A stretch of DNA of 64,000 nucleotides, from the NCBI RefSeq assembly GCF_039545795.1, contig NZ_CP154260.1:6701001-6765000 (forward strand), read 5' to 3'. Positions 16,931 through 25,981 of the stretch are shown here, piece by piece. The position numbers and the translations under genes were made by a program. The notes under the pieces were generated by a model. The model saw only the letters and a program-made list of their open reading frames with translations. It did not search any database and was not told the origin of the DNA. The first letter of the stretch is position 1. Each line of letters starts with the position of its first letter. Origin of the DNA: Chitinophaga niabensis. GTDB lineage: Bacteria; Bacteroidota; Bacteroidia; Chitinophagales; Chitinophagaceae.

Positions 16931-18601
16931 ATGAATATCTTTTTAGCCCAGCAGAACTACCACATCGGGAATTTTGAAGCGAATACAGCAAAGATCATTA
17001 CTGCCATTAAAGCGGCAGAGCAGCAGGGGGCAGACCTTGTAGTGTTCTCTGAATTGTGTGTATGTGGTTATCCGCCGAGGGATTTCCTGGAGTTTGAGGA
17101 TTTCATTGCAAAGAGTTATGCCGCTATAGACGAGATCAAAGCACATACTACCAAAACCGCCGTATTGGTAGGGGCACCACACAGAAACCCAGTGCGGGAA
17201 GGAAAAGACCTCTTCAATGCAGCATGGTTCCTTTATGAAGGAGAAGTGAAACAGATCATTCACAAAACTTTACTGCCTACCTACGATGTATTTGATGAAC
17301 ACCGCTATTTTGAACCTGCATATGAATGGAATGTAGTGCCTTTCAAAGGAAAGAGACTGGCGGTTACTGTTTGTGAAGATATCTGGAACCTCGGCAACAA
17401 CCCATTATACCGTGTTTGCCCTATGGACCGGCTGATGGAACAGTCGCCCGATGTAATGCTGAACCTCTCTGCCTCTCCCTTCGATTATGATCATGATGAA
17501 AGCCGGAAAGAGATCATCCGCGAGAATGTGCGCAAGTACCGTTTGCCCATGTACTATTGTAATACTGTGGGTTCGCAGACGGAGATTGTGTTTGACGGAG
17601 GATCGCTGATCTTTGACGGGCAGGGTAATATCGTAAAAGAGCTGCCTTATTTTGAAGAAGCGATGGCAGGTGTGGACCTGGATACACTGGCAAAAGCAGA
17701 CCTGGCCACAGCTGTGCCTTTCCATGGAACTTCAGATATCACCGCACTGGAATTTGATCATAATATCCACCGCATCCATGATGCGATTGTGTTAGGTATA
17801 AAGGATTATTTCGGGAAGATGGGCTTCAAACAAGCTATCCTGGGTTCTTCCGGAGGAATAGACAGCGCTGTAACATTAGCCCTGGCAGTCACTGCTTTGG
17901 GTAAAGACAATGTAAGGGCTGTTGCTATGCCTTCTCCCTATTCAACAGAACATTCCGTAGATGATGCCGTTGCGCTCTCCAAAAACCTGGAGAACCCTTT
18001 TGACATCATCCGCATCAACAATATTTACGAAACCTTCCTGGATACGCTGGACCCCTTCTTCCATGGCCTGCCTTTTAATGTGGCGGAAGAGAATACCCAG
18101 TCCCGCATCCGCGGAAACCTGCTGATGGCTTTGTCTAACAAGTTCGGCTATATCCTGTTGAACACTTCCAATAAAAGTGAACTGAGCACAGGTTATGGTA
18201 CACTGTACGGAGATATGGCAGGAGGCCTTTCCGTACTCGGCGATGTCTACAAGATGCAGGTATATGCCCTCGCAACATACATCAACCGGGATAAGGAGAT
18301 CATCCCCCATAACATTATTCACAAAGCCCCTTCCGCAGAGCTCAGGCCCAATCAGAAAGATAGCGACAGCCTGCCGGATTATGCGGTGCTGGACAAGATC
18401 CTGTACCAGTATATAGAACGCCGCCAGGGACCCCGGGAGATCATTGAACAGGGCTTCGATGCTGCACTGGTGGCCCGTACCCTGAAGATGGTGAATACCA
18501 ATGAATACAAACGCAACCAATTCTGCCCCATTATCCGCGTGTCTTCCAAAGCCTTTGGTGTAGGGCGCCGTGTACCGATCGTAGGGAAATATTTGAGTTA
18601 A
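16931..18601 (+). CDS. nadE: Glutamine-dependent NAD+ synthetase
   Basis: A 556-residue two-domain enzyme. The N-terminal nitrilase-type glutaminase has the Glu-Lys-Cys triad in VVFSELC, HKTLLPTYDVFDEHRYF and TVCEDIWN (Cys near residue 149). The C-terminal synthetase has the PP-loop GSSGGIDSAV near residue 305. It amidates nicotinate adenine dinucleotide to NAD+. Start at ATG 16931 (MNIFLAQQNYHIG). Confidence 0.95.
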   Translation: MNIFLAQQNYHIGNFEANTAKIITAIKAAEQQGADLVVFSELCVCGYPPRDFLEFEDFIAKSYAAIDEIKAHTTKTAVLVGAPHRNPVREGKDLFNAAWFLYEGEVKQIIHKTLLPTYDVFDEHRYFEPAYEWNVVPFKGKRLAVTVCEDIWNLGNNPLYRVCPMDRLMEQSPDVMLNLSASPFDYDHDESRKEIIRENVRKYRLPMYYCNTVGSQTEIVFDGGSLIFDGQGNIVKELPYFEEAMAGVDLDTLAKADLATAVPFHGTSDITALEFDHNIHRIHDAIVLGIKDYFGKMGFKQAILGSSGGIDSAVTLALAVTALGKDNVRAVAMPSPYSTEHSVDDAVALSKNLENPFDIIRINNIYETFLDTLDPFFHGLPFNVAEENTQSRIRGNLLMALSNKFGYILLNTSNKSELSTGYGTLYGDMAGGLSVLGDVYKMQVYALATYINRDKEIIPHNIIHKAPSAELRPNQKDSDSLPDYAVLDKILYQYIERRQGPREIIEQGFDAALVARTLKMVNTNEYKRNQFCPIIRVSSKAFGVGRRVPIVGKYLS

Positions 18602-18604
18602 AGT

Positions 18605-18612
18605 TATCTTTG
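18605..18612 (+). promoter_or_regulatory. -7 element of serS
   Basis: TATCTTTG, a perfect TAnnTTTG match, 24 nt before the serS ATG at 18637, immediately after the nadE stop. Confidence 0.5.
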
Positions 18613-18636
18613 TCCAAATCCAACAGGAAAATACAG

Positions 18637-19914
18637 ATGTTACAGGTACAATTTATTCGTCAAAACAAAGAGCTGGTACTGGAAAGACTGGGTGTGAAGA
18701 ATTTTAAAGAACCCGGACTGGTAGAAGAGATACTGGCATTAGATGATCAGCGTAAGAAGCTGACGCTGGAATATGATGACACACAGGCGAAAGTAAATTC
18801 GGCCTCCAAAGAGATAGGAAAGCTGATGGCATCCGGCGATAAAACTGCAGCGGAAGCACGTAAGCAGGAAGTGGCTGCTTTCAAACAAGCCCTCGGCCCT
18901 ATCAGCGAATCGCTGGCATCTGTAGAAAAAACATTACAGGATACACTGGTAAAACTGCCTAACCTGCCGGGTGCTAATGTACCTGTGGGTAAAACGCCGG
19001 AAGATAATGTGGAAGTACGTGGCGGTGGTCAAAAGCCTGTATTGGCGGAAGGTTCCGTGCCACACTGGGACCTGGCTAAGAAATACGACCTCATAGATTT
19101 TGAACTGGGTAATAAGATCACCGGCAGCGGATTTCCTGTATATAAAAACAAAGGCGCCCGTTTGCAACGTGCCCTGATCAGTTATTTCCTCGACTTCAAT
19201 ACCGCAGCAGGCTATATAGAAATGCTGCCGCCTTATATGGTGAATGAAGCCTCTGCTTATGGAACCGGCCAGTTACCCGATAAAGAAGGGCAGATGTATT
19301 TTGTAACAGAAGATAACTTCTACCTGATCCCTACGGCGGAAGTACCTGTTACCAATATTTACCGGGATGAGATCCTGAAAGAATCAGACCTGCCGGTAAA
19401 GATGACGGCTTATACACCCTGTTTCCGCAGAGAGGCTGGTTCATATGGTAAAGATGTACGCGGTCTGAACCGTTTACACCAGTTTGAAAAAGTAGAGCTG
19501 GTACAACTGGTAAAGCCTGATCAATCTTATACCGTACTGGAAGAGATGGTGGTACATGTGGAAAAGCTCATACAATCCCTGGGGCTGCCATACCGTATTT
19601 TAAACCTTTGCGGGGGAGATATGGGCTTTACATCTGCACAGACCTATGATTTTGAAGTGTATTCCGCAGCACAGGAAAAATGGCTGGAAGTAAGCTCTGT
19701 ATCTAACTTTGAAAACTACCAGACCAACCGGATGAAGATCCGTTATAAAGATGAGAACGGGAAGAACCAGCTGTTGCATTCATTGAACGGTAGCTCCCTG
19801 GCACTCCCGAGAATTCTGGCCTGTTTATTGGAGAATAATCAAACACCTGAAGGTATTAACATACCGGAAGCGCTACAACGATATTTTGGAAGCGACCGTA
19901 TAAGCAACGGTTAG
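18637..19914 (+). CDS. serS: Seryl-tRNA synthetase
   Basis: A 425-residue class II aminoacyl-tRNA synthetase. An N-terminal antiparallel coiled-coil arm (residues ~30-100) binds the long variable arm of tRNA-Ser. The catalytic core has motif 2 (PCFRREAGSYGKDVRGLNRLHQF, residues ~261-280) and motif 3 (LHSLNGSSLALPRILACLLEN). Start at ATG 18637 (MLQVQFIRQNKELV). Confidence 0.96.
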   Translation: MLQVQFIRQNKELVLERLGVKNFKEPGLVEEILALDDQRKKLTLEYDDTQAKVNSASKEIGKLMASGDKTAAEARKQEVAAFKQALGPISESLASVEKTLQDTLVKLPNLPGANVPVGKTPEDNVEVRGGGQKPVLAEGSVPHWDLAKKYDLIDFELGNKITGSGFPVYKNKGARLQRALISYFLDFNTAAGYIEMLPPYMVNEASAYGTGQLPDKEGQMYFVTEDNFYLIPTAEVPVTNIYRDEILKESDLPVKMTAYTPCFRREAGSYGKDVRGLNRLHQFEKVELVQLVKPDQSYTVLEEMVVHVEKLIQSLGLPYRILNLCGGDMGFTSAQTYDFEVYSAAQEKWLEVSSVSNFENYQTNRMKIRYKDENGKNQLLHSLNGSSLALPRILACLLENNQTPEGINIPEALQRYFGSDRISNG

Positions 19915-19924
19915 ATTAAATTTT

Positions 19925-19957
19925 AAAGCGCATAGGTTTTCTTATGCGCTTTTTATT
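19925..19957 (+). terminator. Terminator of serS
   Basis: The stem AAAGCGCATA (19925-19934) pairs with TATGCGCTTT (19943-19952) around an 8-nt loop, followed by a T-rich tail. Confidence 0.85.
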
Positions 19958-19989
19958 TTATTTTGTTAACAGGTCCAAAAATGCAAATT

Positions 19990-20289
19990 ATGAAGAAAAC
20001 ACTCGGTCAACTCTTTCTGATTGCAGTGGTGTTATGGGGATGCGCCAAAGGCATCAATCCTAATGATACCGCTAAAGTAGAAGCAGCTTTTTCAAAGTAT
20101 GAAGATTCAGACGGTAAATCCATCTTCCGCGAGAAATGCGCAAAATGCCACGGTTACAGGATCCCTGAAACAAAAACCGCTAGTCAGTGGCCTGGGATTA
20201 TGGACAGAATGGCGCGTAAAGCAAAACTCACCGATGATCAAAAATCTGCTGTACTCGCTTTTGTGACCAAACATGCGAAAGCATCCTGA
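19990..20289 (+). CDS. Mono-heme cytochrome c-type lipoprotein
   Basis: A 99-residue lipoprotein with lipobox VVLWGC. The single heme-binding motif CAKCH lies in IFREKCAKCHGYR, and a downstream Met (PGIMDRMARKA) is a likely axial ligand. It resembles class I cytochrome c domains and is probably an envelope electron carrier. Start at ATG 19990; an ATG in frame at 19981 adds three residues. It is a single gene between two terminators. Confidence 0.82.
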   Translation: MKKTLGQLFLIAVVLWGCAKGINPNDTAKVEAAFSKYEDSDGKSIFREKCAKCHGYRIPETKTASQWPGIMDRMARKAKLTDDQKSAVLAFVTKHAKAS

Positions 20290-20310
20290 GTTGTAACTAA
20301 AATGAATCTG

Positions 20311-20337
20311 AAAGGCGGCCCCGGGGTCGCCTTTTCT
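20311..20337 (+). terminator. Terminator of the cytochrome lipoprotein gene
   Basis: The stem AAAGGCGGCC pairs with GGTCGCCTTT (one mismatch) around a short loop and is followed by TTTTCT. Confidence 0.8.
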
Positions 20338-20339
20338 AT

Positions 20340-20347
20340 TATATTTG
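20340..20347 (+). promoter_or_regulatory. -7 element of the GNAT gene, 4 nt from the start codon
   Basis: TATATTTG, a perfect TAnnTTTG match, followed by TAAC and then ATG at 20352. The implied mRNA is leaderless or nearly so. Confidence 0.45.
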
Positions 20348-20351
20348 TAAC

Positions 20352-20894
20352 ATGCAGCACTTTCTTCCCAATGGCAAAAAACTGGTGATCCGCGCGCCGG
20401 AAGTTTCGGATGCGCAGGCCTGCCTGGACTGCTTCCTGCAATTGACGCAGGAAACAGATTTTTTGCTGTATACCCATGAAGAAGCAAAACGGTTTGACCT
20501 TGCTGCAGAAGAAGCTTTCATCCGTTCTTACAAGGAGCATCCTGATAATCTTTTCCTGATAGCGGAAGTGGACGGAGCAGTGGTAGGTACTTTAAGCCTG
20601 AACCAGGCCCGTTTTCAGAAACAAAAACACATGGCCCTGCTGGGCATTGCCGTATTACATAAATACTGGAACATGGGCATCGGGCGCCGGTTGTTAACAG
20701 CCGCCATCCGTTGGGTGGAAGAACATCGGCACATTACCACTATACATTTTGAAGTATTGGCCACTAACGAAAGGGCCATTCAGTTATATCGCAATTTTAA
20801 TTTTATTGAACACGGCCGCATACCACAGGGGCTTCAGCAAACGAATGGAAACTGGGTGGACCTGGTGGTGATGAGTAAACGGATCAAACATTAA
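20352..20894 (+). CDS. GNAT-family N-acetyltransferase
   Basis: A 180-residue GNAT-fold acetyltransferase. The acetyl-CoA binding segment is seen in LGIAVLHKYWNMGIGRRLL, followed by EVLATNERAIQLYRNFNF, the family's beta-6/alpha-4 region. It begins FLPNGKKLVIRAPEVSDAQ, like RimJ/RimL-type enzymes. The acceptor, protein or small molecule, cannot be told. The M48 peptidase gene follows after 5 bp, so they are probably co-transcribed. Confidence 0.87.
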   Translation: MQHFLPNGKKLVIRAPEVSDAQACLDCFLQLTQETDFLLYTHEEAKRFDLAAEEAFIRSYKEHPDNLFLIAEVDGAVVGTLSLNQARFQKQKHMALLGIAVLHKYWNMGIGRRLLTAAIRWVEEHRHITTIHFEVLATNERAIQLYRNFNFIEHGRIPQGLQQTNGNWVDLVVMSKRIKH

Positions 20895-20899
20895 TACCT

Positions 20900-21943
20900 A
20901 TGCAAACCTACCAGGGAACATATTCTTACGATTCTCCGGATAATATAAAACCCGCGGAAGTAACGGTGACTAACAAACGAATTGAGATCCATTTGAAAGA
21001 TGCAGATGGTAACCCGCGCACTGTTTTCTGGTATTGGTATAATGTAGTGCTGGGAAAACAGCATACTTTACATCATACAGGCCTTCCCTTGCAAACCCTG
21101 TATGTCCCTTCTGATGAGTTCGCTTCGATAGTACAGCAACGCATTAAACGCAGGCCCTCTAACCCATTAATGGCCGTCGCCGGTATCGTTCTTTTTATCA
21201 TTGCACTGATCGCCGCAGCCTGGTTCTGGCTATTACCGTATGCTGCCGGCCGTGTAGCCAATGCATTACCCATTGAGTATGAAGTGAAATTCGGTGAGCA
21301 GTCTTACAAAGCGATCATCAAAGATTTTAAGGTATTACCCCAACAAACGGAACTGGCTAACCAGTTCTATAAAGAACTGAATATATCTTCTGTTTACCCG
21401 GTGAAAATAACCGTGGTGGATAAAGCCGAAACGAATGCATTCGCCATACCGGGAGGGCACATTGTAGTGTTTAGCGGACTACTGCAACAAATGCAACATC
21501 CGGAAGAACTGGCGGCATTGCTGGCACATGAATATTCGCATGTTCAATTGCGGCATACCACCCGTTCCCTTGTACAAAGTGTAGGCACTTATGCCATGAT
21601 CTCCATGGTGTTTGGTGATGTTACCGGGCTGGGGGCTGTATTGGTGGAAAATGCCCATACACTCAAAAGCCTGGAGTATTCCCGCAAACTGGAAAAGGAA
21701 GCGGACCTGAATGGATTGCAATTGCTGCAACAAAGGCATATTAACGGGGAAGGATATATCTGGTTATTCAATACCCTGAAAAAAGATACCGGTACAGGCG
21801 GTGTTACTTCAGAATGGTTAAGCAGTCATCCCGACCTGGATAACCGGATGAAATACGTAAAAAGCAAACTTGTTGGAGTGGCTACCATACCGGTTTCCGG
21901 CCCTATTCAGAATATTTGGAAGCAATTAAAAGCAGACTATTGA
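20900..21943 (+). CDS. M48-family membrane metallopeptidase
   Basis: A 347-residue protein with a ~90-residue N-terminal cytoplasmic part, a membrane helix (MAVAGIVLFIIALIAAAWFWL) and an M48/Ste24-like zinc peptidase domain with HEYSH (His210, Glu211, His214) and a downstream EKEADLNGLQLL that supplies the third ligand. This architecture resembles BepA/LoiP-type envelope quality-control peptidases but with the domain anchored to the inner membrane. Confidence 0.88.
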   Translation: MQTYQGTYSYDSPDNIKPAEVTVTNKRIEIHLKDADGNPRTVFWYWYNVVLGKQHTLHHTGLPLQTLYVPSDEFASIVQQRIKRRPSNPLMAVAGIVLFIIALIAAAWFWLLPYAAGRVANALPIEYEVKFGEQSYKAIIKDFKVLPQQTELANQFYKELNISSVYPVKITVVDKAETNAFAIPGGHIVVFSGLLQQMQHPEELAALLAHEYSHVQLRHTTRSLVQSVGTYAMISMVFGDVTGLGAVLVENAHTLKSLEYSRKLEKEADLNGLQLLQQRHINGEGYIWLFNTLKKDTGTGGVTSEWLSSHPDLDNRMKYVKSKLVGVATIPVSGPIQNIWKQLKADY

Positions 21944-21987
21944 CAGCTGTTAAAAAAATGCCGAAATTAGAGTAGAGAATACATCAT

Positions 21988-23064
21988 ATGAACCGATACG
22001 ACCGACAAATTCGCCTTAATGGTTTTGGGCCTGATAAACAGGATTTACTCCGGGAAGCTGCTGTTTTAGTAGTGGGAGCAGGAGGGCTGGGAGTGCCGGT
22101 GCTGCAATATCTTACGGCAATGGGCGTAGGAAAATTAGGGATCATTGAGCAGGATGCCATCTCTCTCACTAATCTTCACCGCCAGGTTTTATACCGTACG
22201 GAAGATGATGGGAAGCCAAAGTTGCAAACCGCCATAAACAGGTTGAAAGAACTCAACCCTGAGGTGAATTTAGTCCCACACAATACTTTTCTGACTACTG
22301 CCAATGCATTGGATATTGTAGCGCAATACGACCTGGTGATAGATTGTTCCGATAATTTCGGCACACGTTACCTCGTGAACGATACCTGCGTGATATTGGG
22401 CCGCCCATTTGTATCCGGGGCTATTTACGAATTCGAAGGGCAGGTGAGCGTATTCAATTACCAGGGCAGTGCCACTTACCGTTGCCTTTTCCCTGAACCA
22501 GGTATTGCACCTGATTGTAACGCTGTGGGTGTATTAGGCATATTACCCGGAATTATTGGTTGCTACCAGGCCAACGAAGCCGTAAAAGTGATCTGCCATA
22601 TCGGGGAGCCGCTGGCCAATCAGCTGTTAACGATCAATATCCTCGATAATACCCATCAGATCTTTACTTTTCAGAATATTCCCGCCAACCATAAGATCAG
22701 CGAACTGCAGGAAAGTTATGGGGATAGTGTTTGCGATCCGCAGCATATGCAGCACCTTTCTGTGGAAGAATTACAACAATGGCTGGAGCAGGGCATTGAT
22801 TTTCAGCTGGTAGATGTACGCGAAAAAGAAGAATGGGAGATCTGCCACATAGATGGAGCGCTCCATATCCCTATGCGCCGTATCGAAGCTTCCATTGCCG
22901 GCCTGGCAAAAAAGAAACCTGTTGCCGTGATCTGCCATCATGGAATGCGCAGCAAAGCAGTGGCACAGCAGTTAGTGCAATCCGGCTTTAACGAGGTGTT
23001 TAATGTAACCGGCGGTATCCACGCCTGGGCGCTGGAGATCGACAAGAACATGAACGTTTATTAA
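21988..23064 (+). CDS. ThiF/MoeB-type adenylyltransferase fused to a rhodanese domain
   Basis: A 358-residue protein. Residues ~5-245 are an E1-like adenylation domain (VVGAGGLGVPVLQYL, IDCSDNFGTRYLVND, PDCNAVGVLGILPGIIG). Residues ~255-355 are a rhodanese domain with a persulfide Cys316 in VICHHGMRS. Such fusions (MoeZ-like) activate the C-terminus of a ThiS/MoaD sulfur-carrier protein and load sulfur on it. No ThiS, MoaD or other pathway gene is near, so thiamine or molybdopterin use cannot be decided. Confidence 0.87.
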   Translation: MNRYDRQIRLNGFGPDKQDLLREAAVLVVGAGGLGVPVLQYLTAMGVGKLGIIEQDAISLTNLHRQVLYRTEDDGKPKLQTAINRLKELNPEVNLVPHNTFLTTANALDIVAQYDLVIDCSDNFGTRYLVNDTCVILGRPFVSGAIYEFEGQVSVFNYQGSATYRCLFPEPGIAPDCNAVGVLGILPGIIGCYQANEAVKVICHIGEPLANQLLTINILDNTHQIFTFQNIPANHKISELQESYGDSVCDPQHMQHLSVEELQQWLEQGIDFQLVDVREKEEWEICHIDGALHIPMRRIEASIAGLAKKKPVAVICHHGMRSKAVAQQLVQSGFNEVFNVTGGIHAWALEIDKNMNVY

Positions 23065-23174
23065 ATTTTTCACCCCCTCTGGAACGAATTTTGTACTTTT
23101 TAGTGTAATCGGGACACTCCCGGTTAAACTTTGCATGCATTAGTACGTCTCACTATCTATAAATTCTTTTGCAT

Positions 23175-24620
23175 ATGGCTGTTTCAGAACAAACACAATT
23201 GCAGCACCTTGCCTGGAGAGCGGGATTTGGCGAAAGCCTCCCCGTGATCAATTCCTGGGCAAAAAAGAGAAGGAAGGAAGTAGTACGAAAACTGATCCTT
23301 GGCCCTGAAGCTGCTGCACTTGATCCCGTAAAAGTGATTGATGAAACAGACCTGCCGGATTACCAGCGCCAGCGTAATATGGGTGCGGAAGAACGCAGGG
23401 CGGTACAGCGTATGAATACGGATGGTATCAAGGATCTGAATGTGATGTGGACGCATTCCATGATCAATAACCCACACCCCCTGCGGGAAAAAATGGCGCT
23501 CTTCTGGCATGGGCATTTTGCCTGCCGTACCCAGAATGTATTGTACAACCAACAGTTGCTGCAGGTGATCCGCCAGCATGGGCTGTCCAATTTCGGAGAC
23601 CTGCTGCGGGAAGTATCCAAAACACCTGCCATGCTGGCCTTCCTCAATAACCAGCAGAACCGTAAGCAAAAACCCAATGAGAATTTCGCCCGTGAGGTAA
23701 TGGAATTATTCACTATGGGCCGTGGCAATTATACGGAAACAGATGTGAAAGAAGCAGCCAGGGCTTTTACGGGATGGGGATTTGATGAAGTAGGGCAGTT
23801 TAAGTTCAGAAAGAATTTTCATGATGAAGGGAATAAAACGCTGCTGGGTAAAACCGGTAAGTTTGATGGAGATGATGTGATTGCTATTCTGCTGGAACAA
23901 AAACAAACGGCCAAATACATCACCGCCAAGATCTATCGCTACTTCGTAAACGAAGAAGTGAATGAAGCGCATGTAAATAAACTCGCCGATAAATTCTATC
24001 AGTCCAATTACGATCTGCGTGCTTTAATGCAGGAGATTTTTTTAGCGGACTGGTTCTACGAAGAAAAGAACATTGGCTGTAAGATCAAATCGCCTGTTGA
24101 ATTACTGGTAGGATTGCGTAAATCCATTCCCATGCAGTTTGAACAGGAAGAAGCGATGCTGGTATTTCAACGCGTGATGGGCCAGGTATTATTCTATCCT
24201 CCCAACGTAGCCGGCTGGCCTGGCGGACGCAGCTGGATAGACAGTTCCAGCCTCATGTTCCGCATGCGGGTGCCGCAGATCATTTTGTATTCGCAGGAAT
24301 TTAATATCCGCCCTAAAGAGATCACACCGGAAATGGGAGAGGGTTCGAACTATAAAATGACGATGCAGGTGAATGAGTTCCTGAAGAAACAATATGCACG
24401 CAAGGTGAATGCAAAAGTAGACTGGGACCCTTACCTGAAAGATTTTAAGGATACACCACGCGAACAACTCGCAGATCAGATCGCGCAGTCCCTGCTGCTA
24501 AAGAATAGTTCGATCAATAAACAATTACTGGAAAAATATTCGGATAGTTCCACCCGTGAGAATTACATCAAAACAGTTACGATTGATGTAATGAGCACAC
24601 CGGAATACCAATTGTGTTAA
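23175..24620 (+). CDS. DUF1800-family protein
   Basis: A 481-residue protein with the DUF1800 signatures (LAWRAGFGE, WHGHFACR, NENFAREVMELFTMGRGNYTE, AARAFTGWG, YPPNVAGWPGG). The function is unknown; the family is usually encoded next to a DUF1501 protein, as here, and the pair is thought to act in the envelope. No clear signal peptide is visible, so its location is uncertain. Start at ATG 23175. Confidence 0.88.
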   Translation: MAVSEQTQLQHLAWRAGFGESLPVINSWAKKRRKEVVRKLILGPEAAALDPVKVIDETDLPDYQRQRNMGAEERRAVQRMNTDGIKDLNVMWTHSMINNPHPLREKMALFWHGHFACRTQNVLYNQQLLQVIRQHGLSNFGDLLREVSKTPAMLAFLNNQQNRKQKPNENFAREVMELFTMGRGNYTETDVKEAARAFTGWGFDEVGQFKFRKNFHDEGNKTLLGKTGKFDGDDVIAILLEQKQTAKYITAKIYRYFVNEEVNEAHVNKLADKFYQSNYDLRALMQEIFLADWFYEEKNIGCKIKSPVELLVGLRKSIPMQFEQEEAMLVFQRVMGQVLFYPPNVAGWPGGRSWIDSSSLMFRMRVPQIILYSQEFNIRPKEITPEMGEGSNYKMTMQVNEFLKKQYARKVNAKVDWDPYLKDFKDTPREQLADQIAQSLLLKNSSINKQLLEKYSDSSTRENYIKTVTIDVMSTPEYQLC

Positions 24621-24637
24621 ACGAAATCCATAGTACT

Positions 24638-25837
24638 ATGCAAGTTAACAGACGCAGGTTCTTACAAGTAGGCTCACTCGCTTCAGCCAGTCTGATGCTG
24701 CCTAAATTCCTGAAGGCTATGGAGCAGGGCAACCTTGTCCCTCCCGGCAACAAAGTATTGGTAGTTGTGCAGCTGTCCGGCGGCAATGATGGCCTCAATA
24801 CCGTGATCCCATACCGCAACGATATTTACTATAAGATGCGGCCCACCCTTGGCATCAAAAGAGAACAGGCACTGGCGCTCAATGATGAACTGGGCATCCA
24901 TCCCGCACTGAAAAGTTTCAAAGCCCTGTATGACGATGGTGCATTAGGCATCCTCAACAGCGTAGGATATCCTAATCCTGACCGTTCACATTTCCGTTCT
25001 ATGGACATCTGGCAAAGCGCCAGCGATTCCAAGGATTACTGGGGCACGGGCTGGCTGGGCCGTTACCTGGATGCGCAATGTAAAGGATGTGATAAACCCA
25101 CGCAGGCACTGGAAATAGATGATACGCTCAGCATGGCTTTAAAAGGAGATGCTGTAAAAGGCCTGGCGCTCACTGATCCGCAACGTTTGTTCGGCGCCAG
25201 TAACGACCGCTATTTCAAAGAACTGCTGGATAAGCAGAAACATGATGATGAACATCAGAATGTGGGCTATCTCTACAAAACAATGGCAGAAACTATTTCC
25301 TCTGCAGCCTATATCCAGCAACAGTTCAAAACATATAAAAGCAAGGAATCCTATCCGACAACAGAATTAGGCCGCAATATGAAAACTATCGCGGAGCTGA
25401 TCATGACGGATATTAATACCAGTGTTTACTATGTTTCACATGGTAGTTTTGATACGCACGTAGGGCAGCAGCAACAGCAGCAAAGATTGTTTGAGCAGTT
25501 GAGCGATGCTTTGCAGGTGTTCACTACAGATTTGAAAAAGAACGATCGTTTCAAAGATGTGCTGGTGATGACCTTCTCTGAATTTGGCCGCCGTGTGGGG
25601 CAGAATGCGAGTGGTGGAACAGATCATGGAACAGCTAATAATATGTTCCTGATAGGTGGCGGATTGCAGCAGAAAGGTGTACTGAATGAGGGGCCGGACC
25701 TGGGTAATCTGCAGGAAGGGGACCTGCAGTATAAAGTGGATTTTAAGAACGTGTATGCTACACTGCTGAAAAAGTGGCTGGGAGCAGACGATCAGGCTAT
25801 CCTCAGGAAACAATACGAACATTTGTCATTCATATAG
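24638..25837 (+). CDS. DUF1501-family protein with Tat-like signal
   Basis: A 399-residue protein. The N-terminus NRRRFLQVGSLASASLML is a twin-arginine signal, so it is probably exported folded. DUF1501 belongs to the alkaline-phosphatase/sulfatase superfamily (VVQLSGGNDGLNTVIPY, GSFDTH, TFSEFGRRVGQNASGGTDHGTA), and the last motif holds candidate metal ligands. Start at ATG 24638, 17 bp after the DUF1800 stop. Substrate unknown. Confidence 0.88.
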   Translation: MQVNRRRFLQVGSLASASLMLPKFLKAMEQGNLVPPGNKVLVVVQLSGGNDGLNTVIPYRNDIYYKMRPTLGIKREQALALNDELGIHPALKSFKALYDDGALGILNSVGYPNPDRSHFRSMDIWQSASDSKDYWGTGWLGRYLDAQCKGCDKPTQALEIDDTLSMALKGDAVKGLALTDPQRLFGASNDRYFKELLDKQKHDDEHQNVGYLYKTMAETISSAAYIQQQFKTYKSKESYPTTELGRNMKTIAELIMTDINTSVYYVSHGSFDTHVGQQQQQQRLFEQLSDALQVFTTDLKKNDRFKDVLVMTFSEFGRRVGQNASGGTDHGTANNMFLIGGGLQQKGVLNEGPDLGNLQEGDLQYKVDFKNVYATLLKKWLGADDQAILRKQYEHLSFI

Positions 25838-25872
25838 TTTGTTGAAAAACCTTGAATAATGCTTATGAAAAA

Positions 25873-25902
25873 GAAGCCGTCCGGAGATATCCGGACGGCT
25901 TC
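25873..25902. terminator. Shared terminator between convergent genes
   Basis: A perfect 13-bp stem (GAAGCCGTCCGGA and its complement) with a 4-nt loop. The better T-run is on the minus strand, so it mainly stops the beta-lactamase transcript, but it could serve DUF1501 as well. Confidence 0.78.
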
Positions 25903-25981
25903 GTAGTTTATTGTTAAAAGAAGCGCAGTGCAAAATTTAAGGACTTCGTACGGAAGGGCTCTTTCTTTGTTAGCTTTTTGG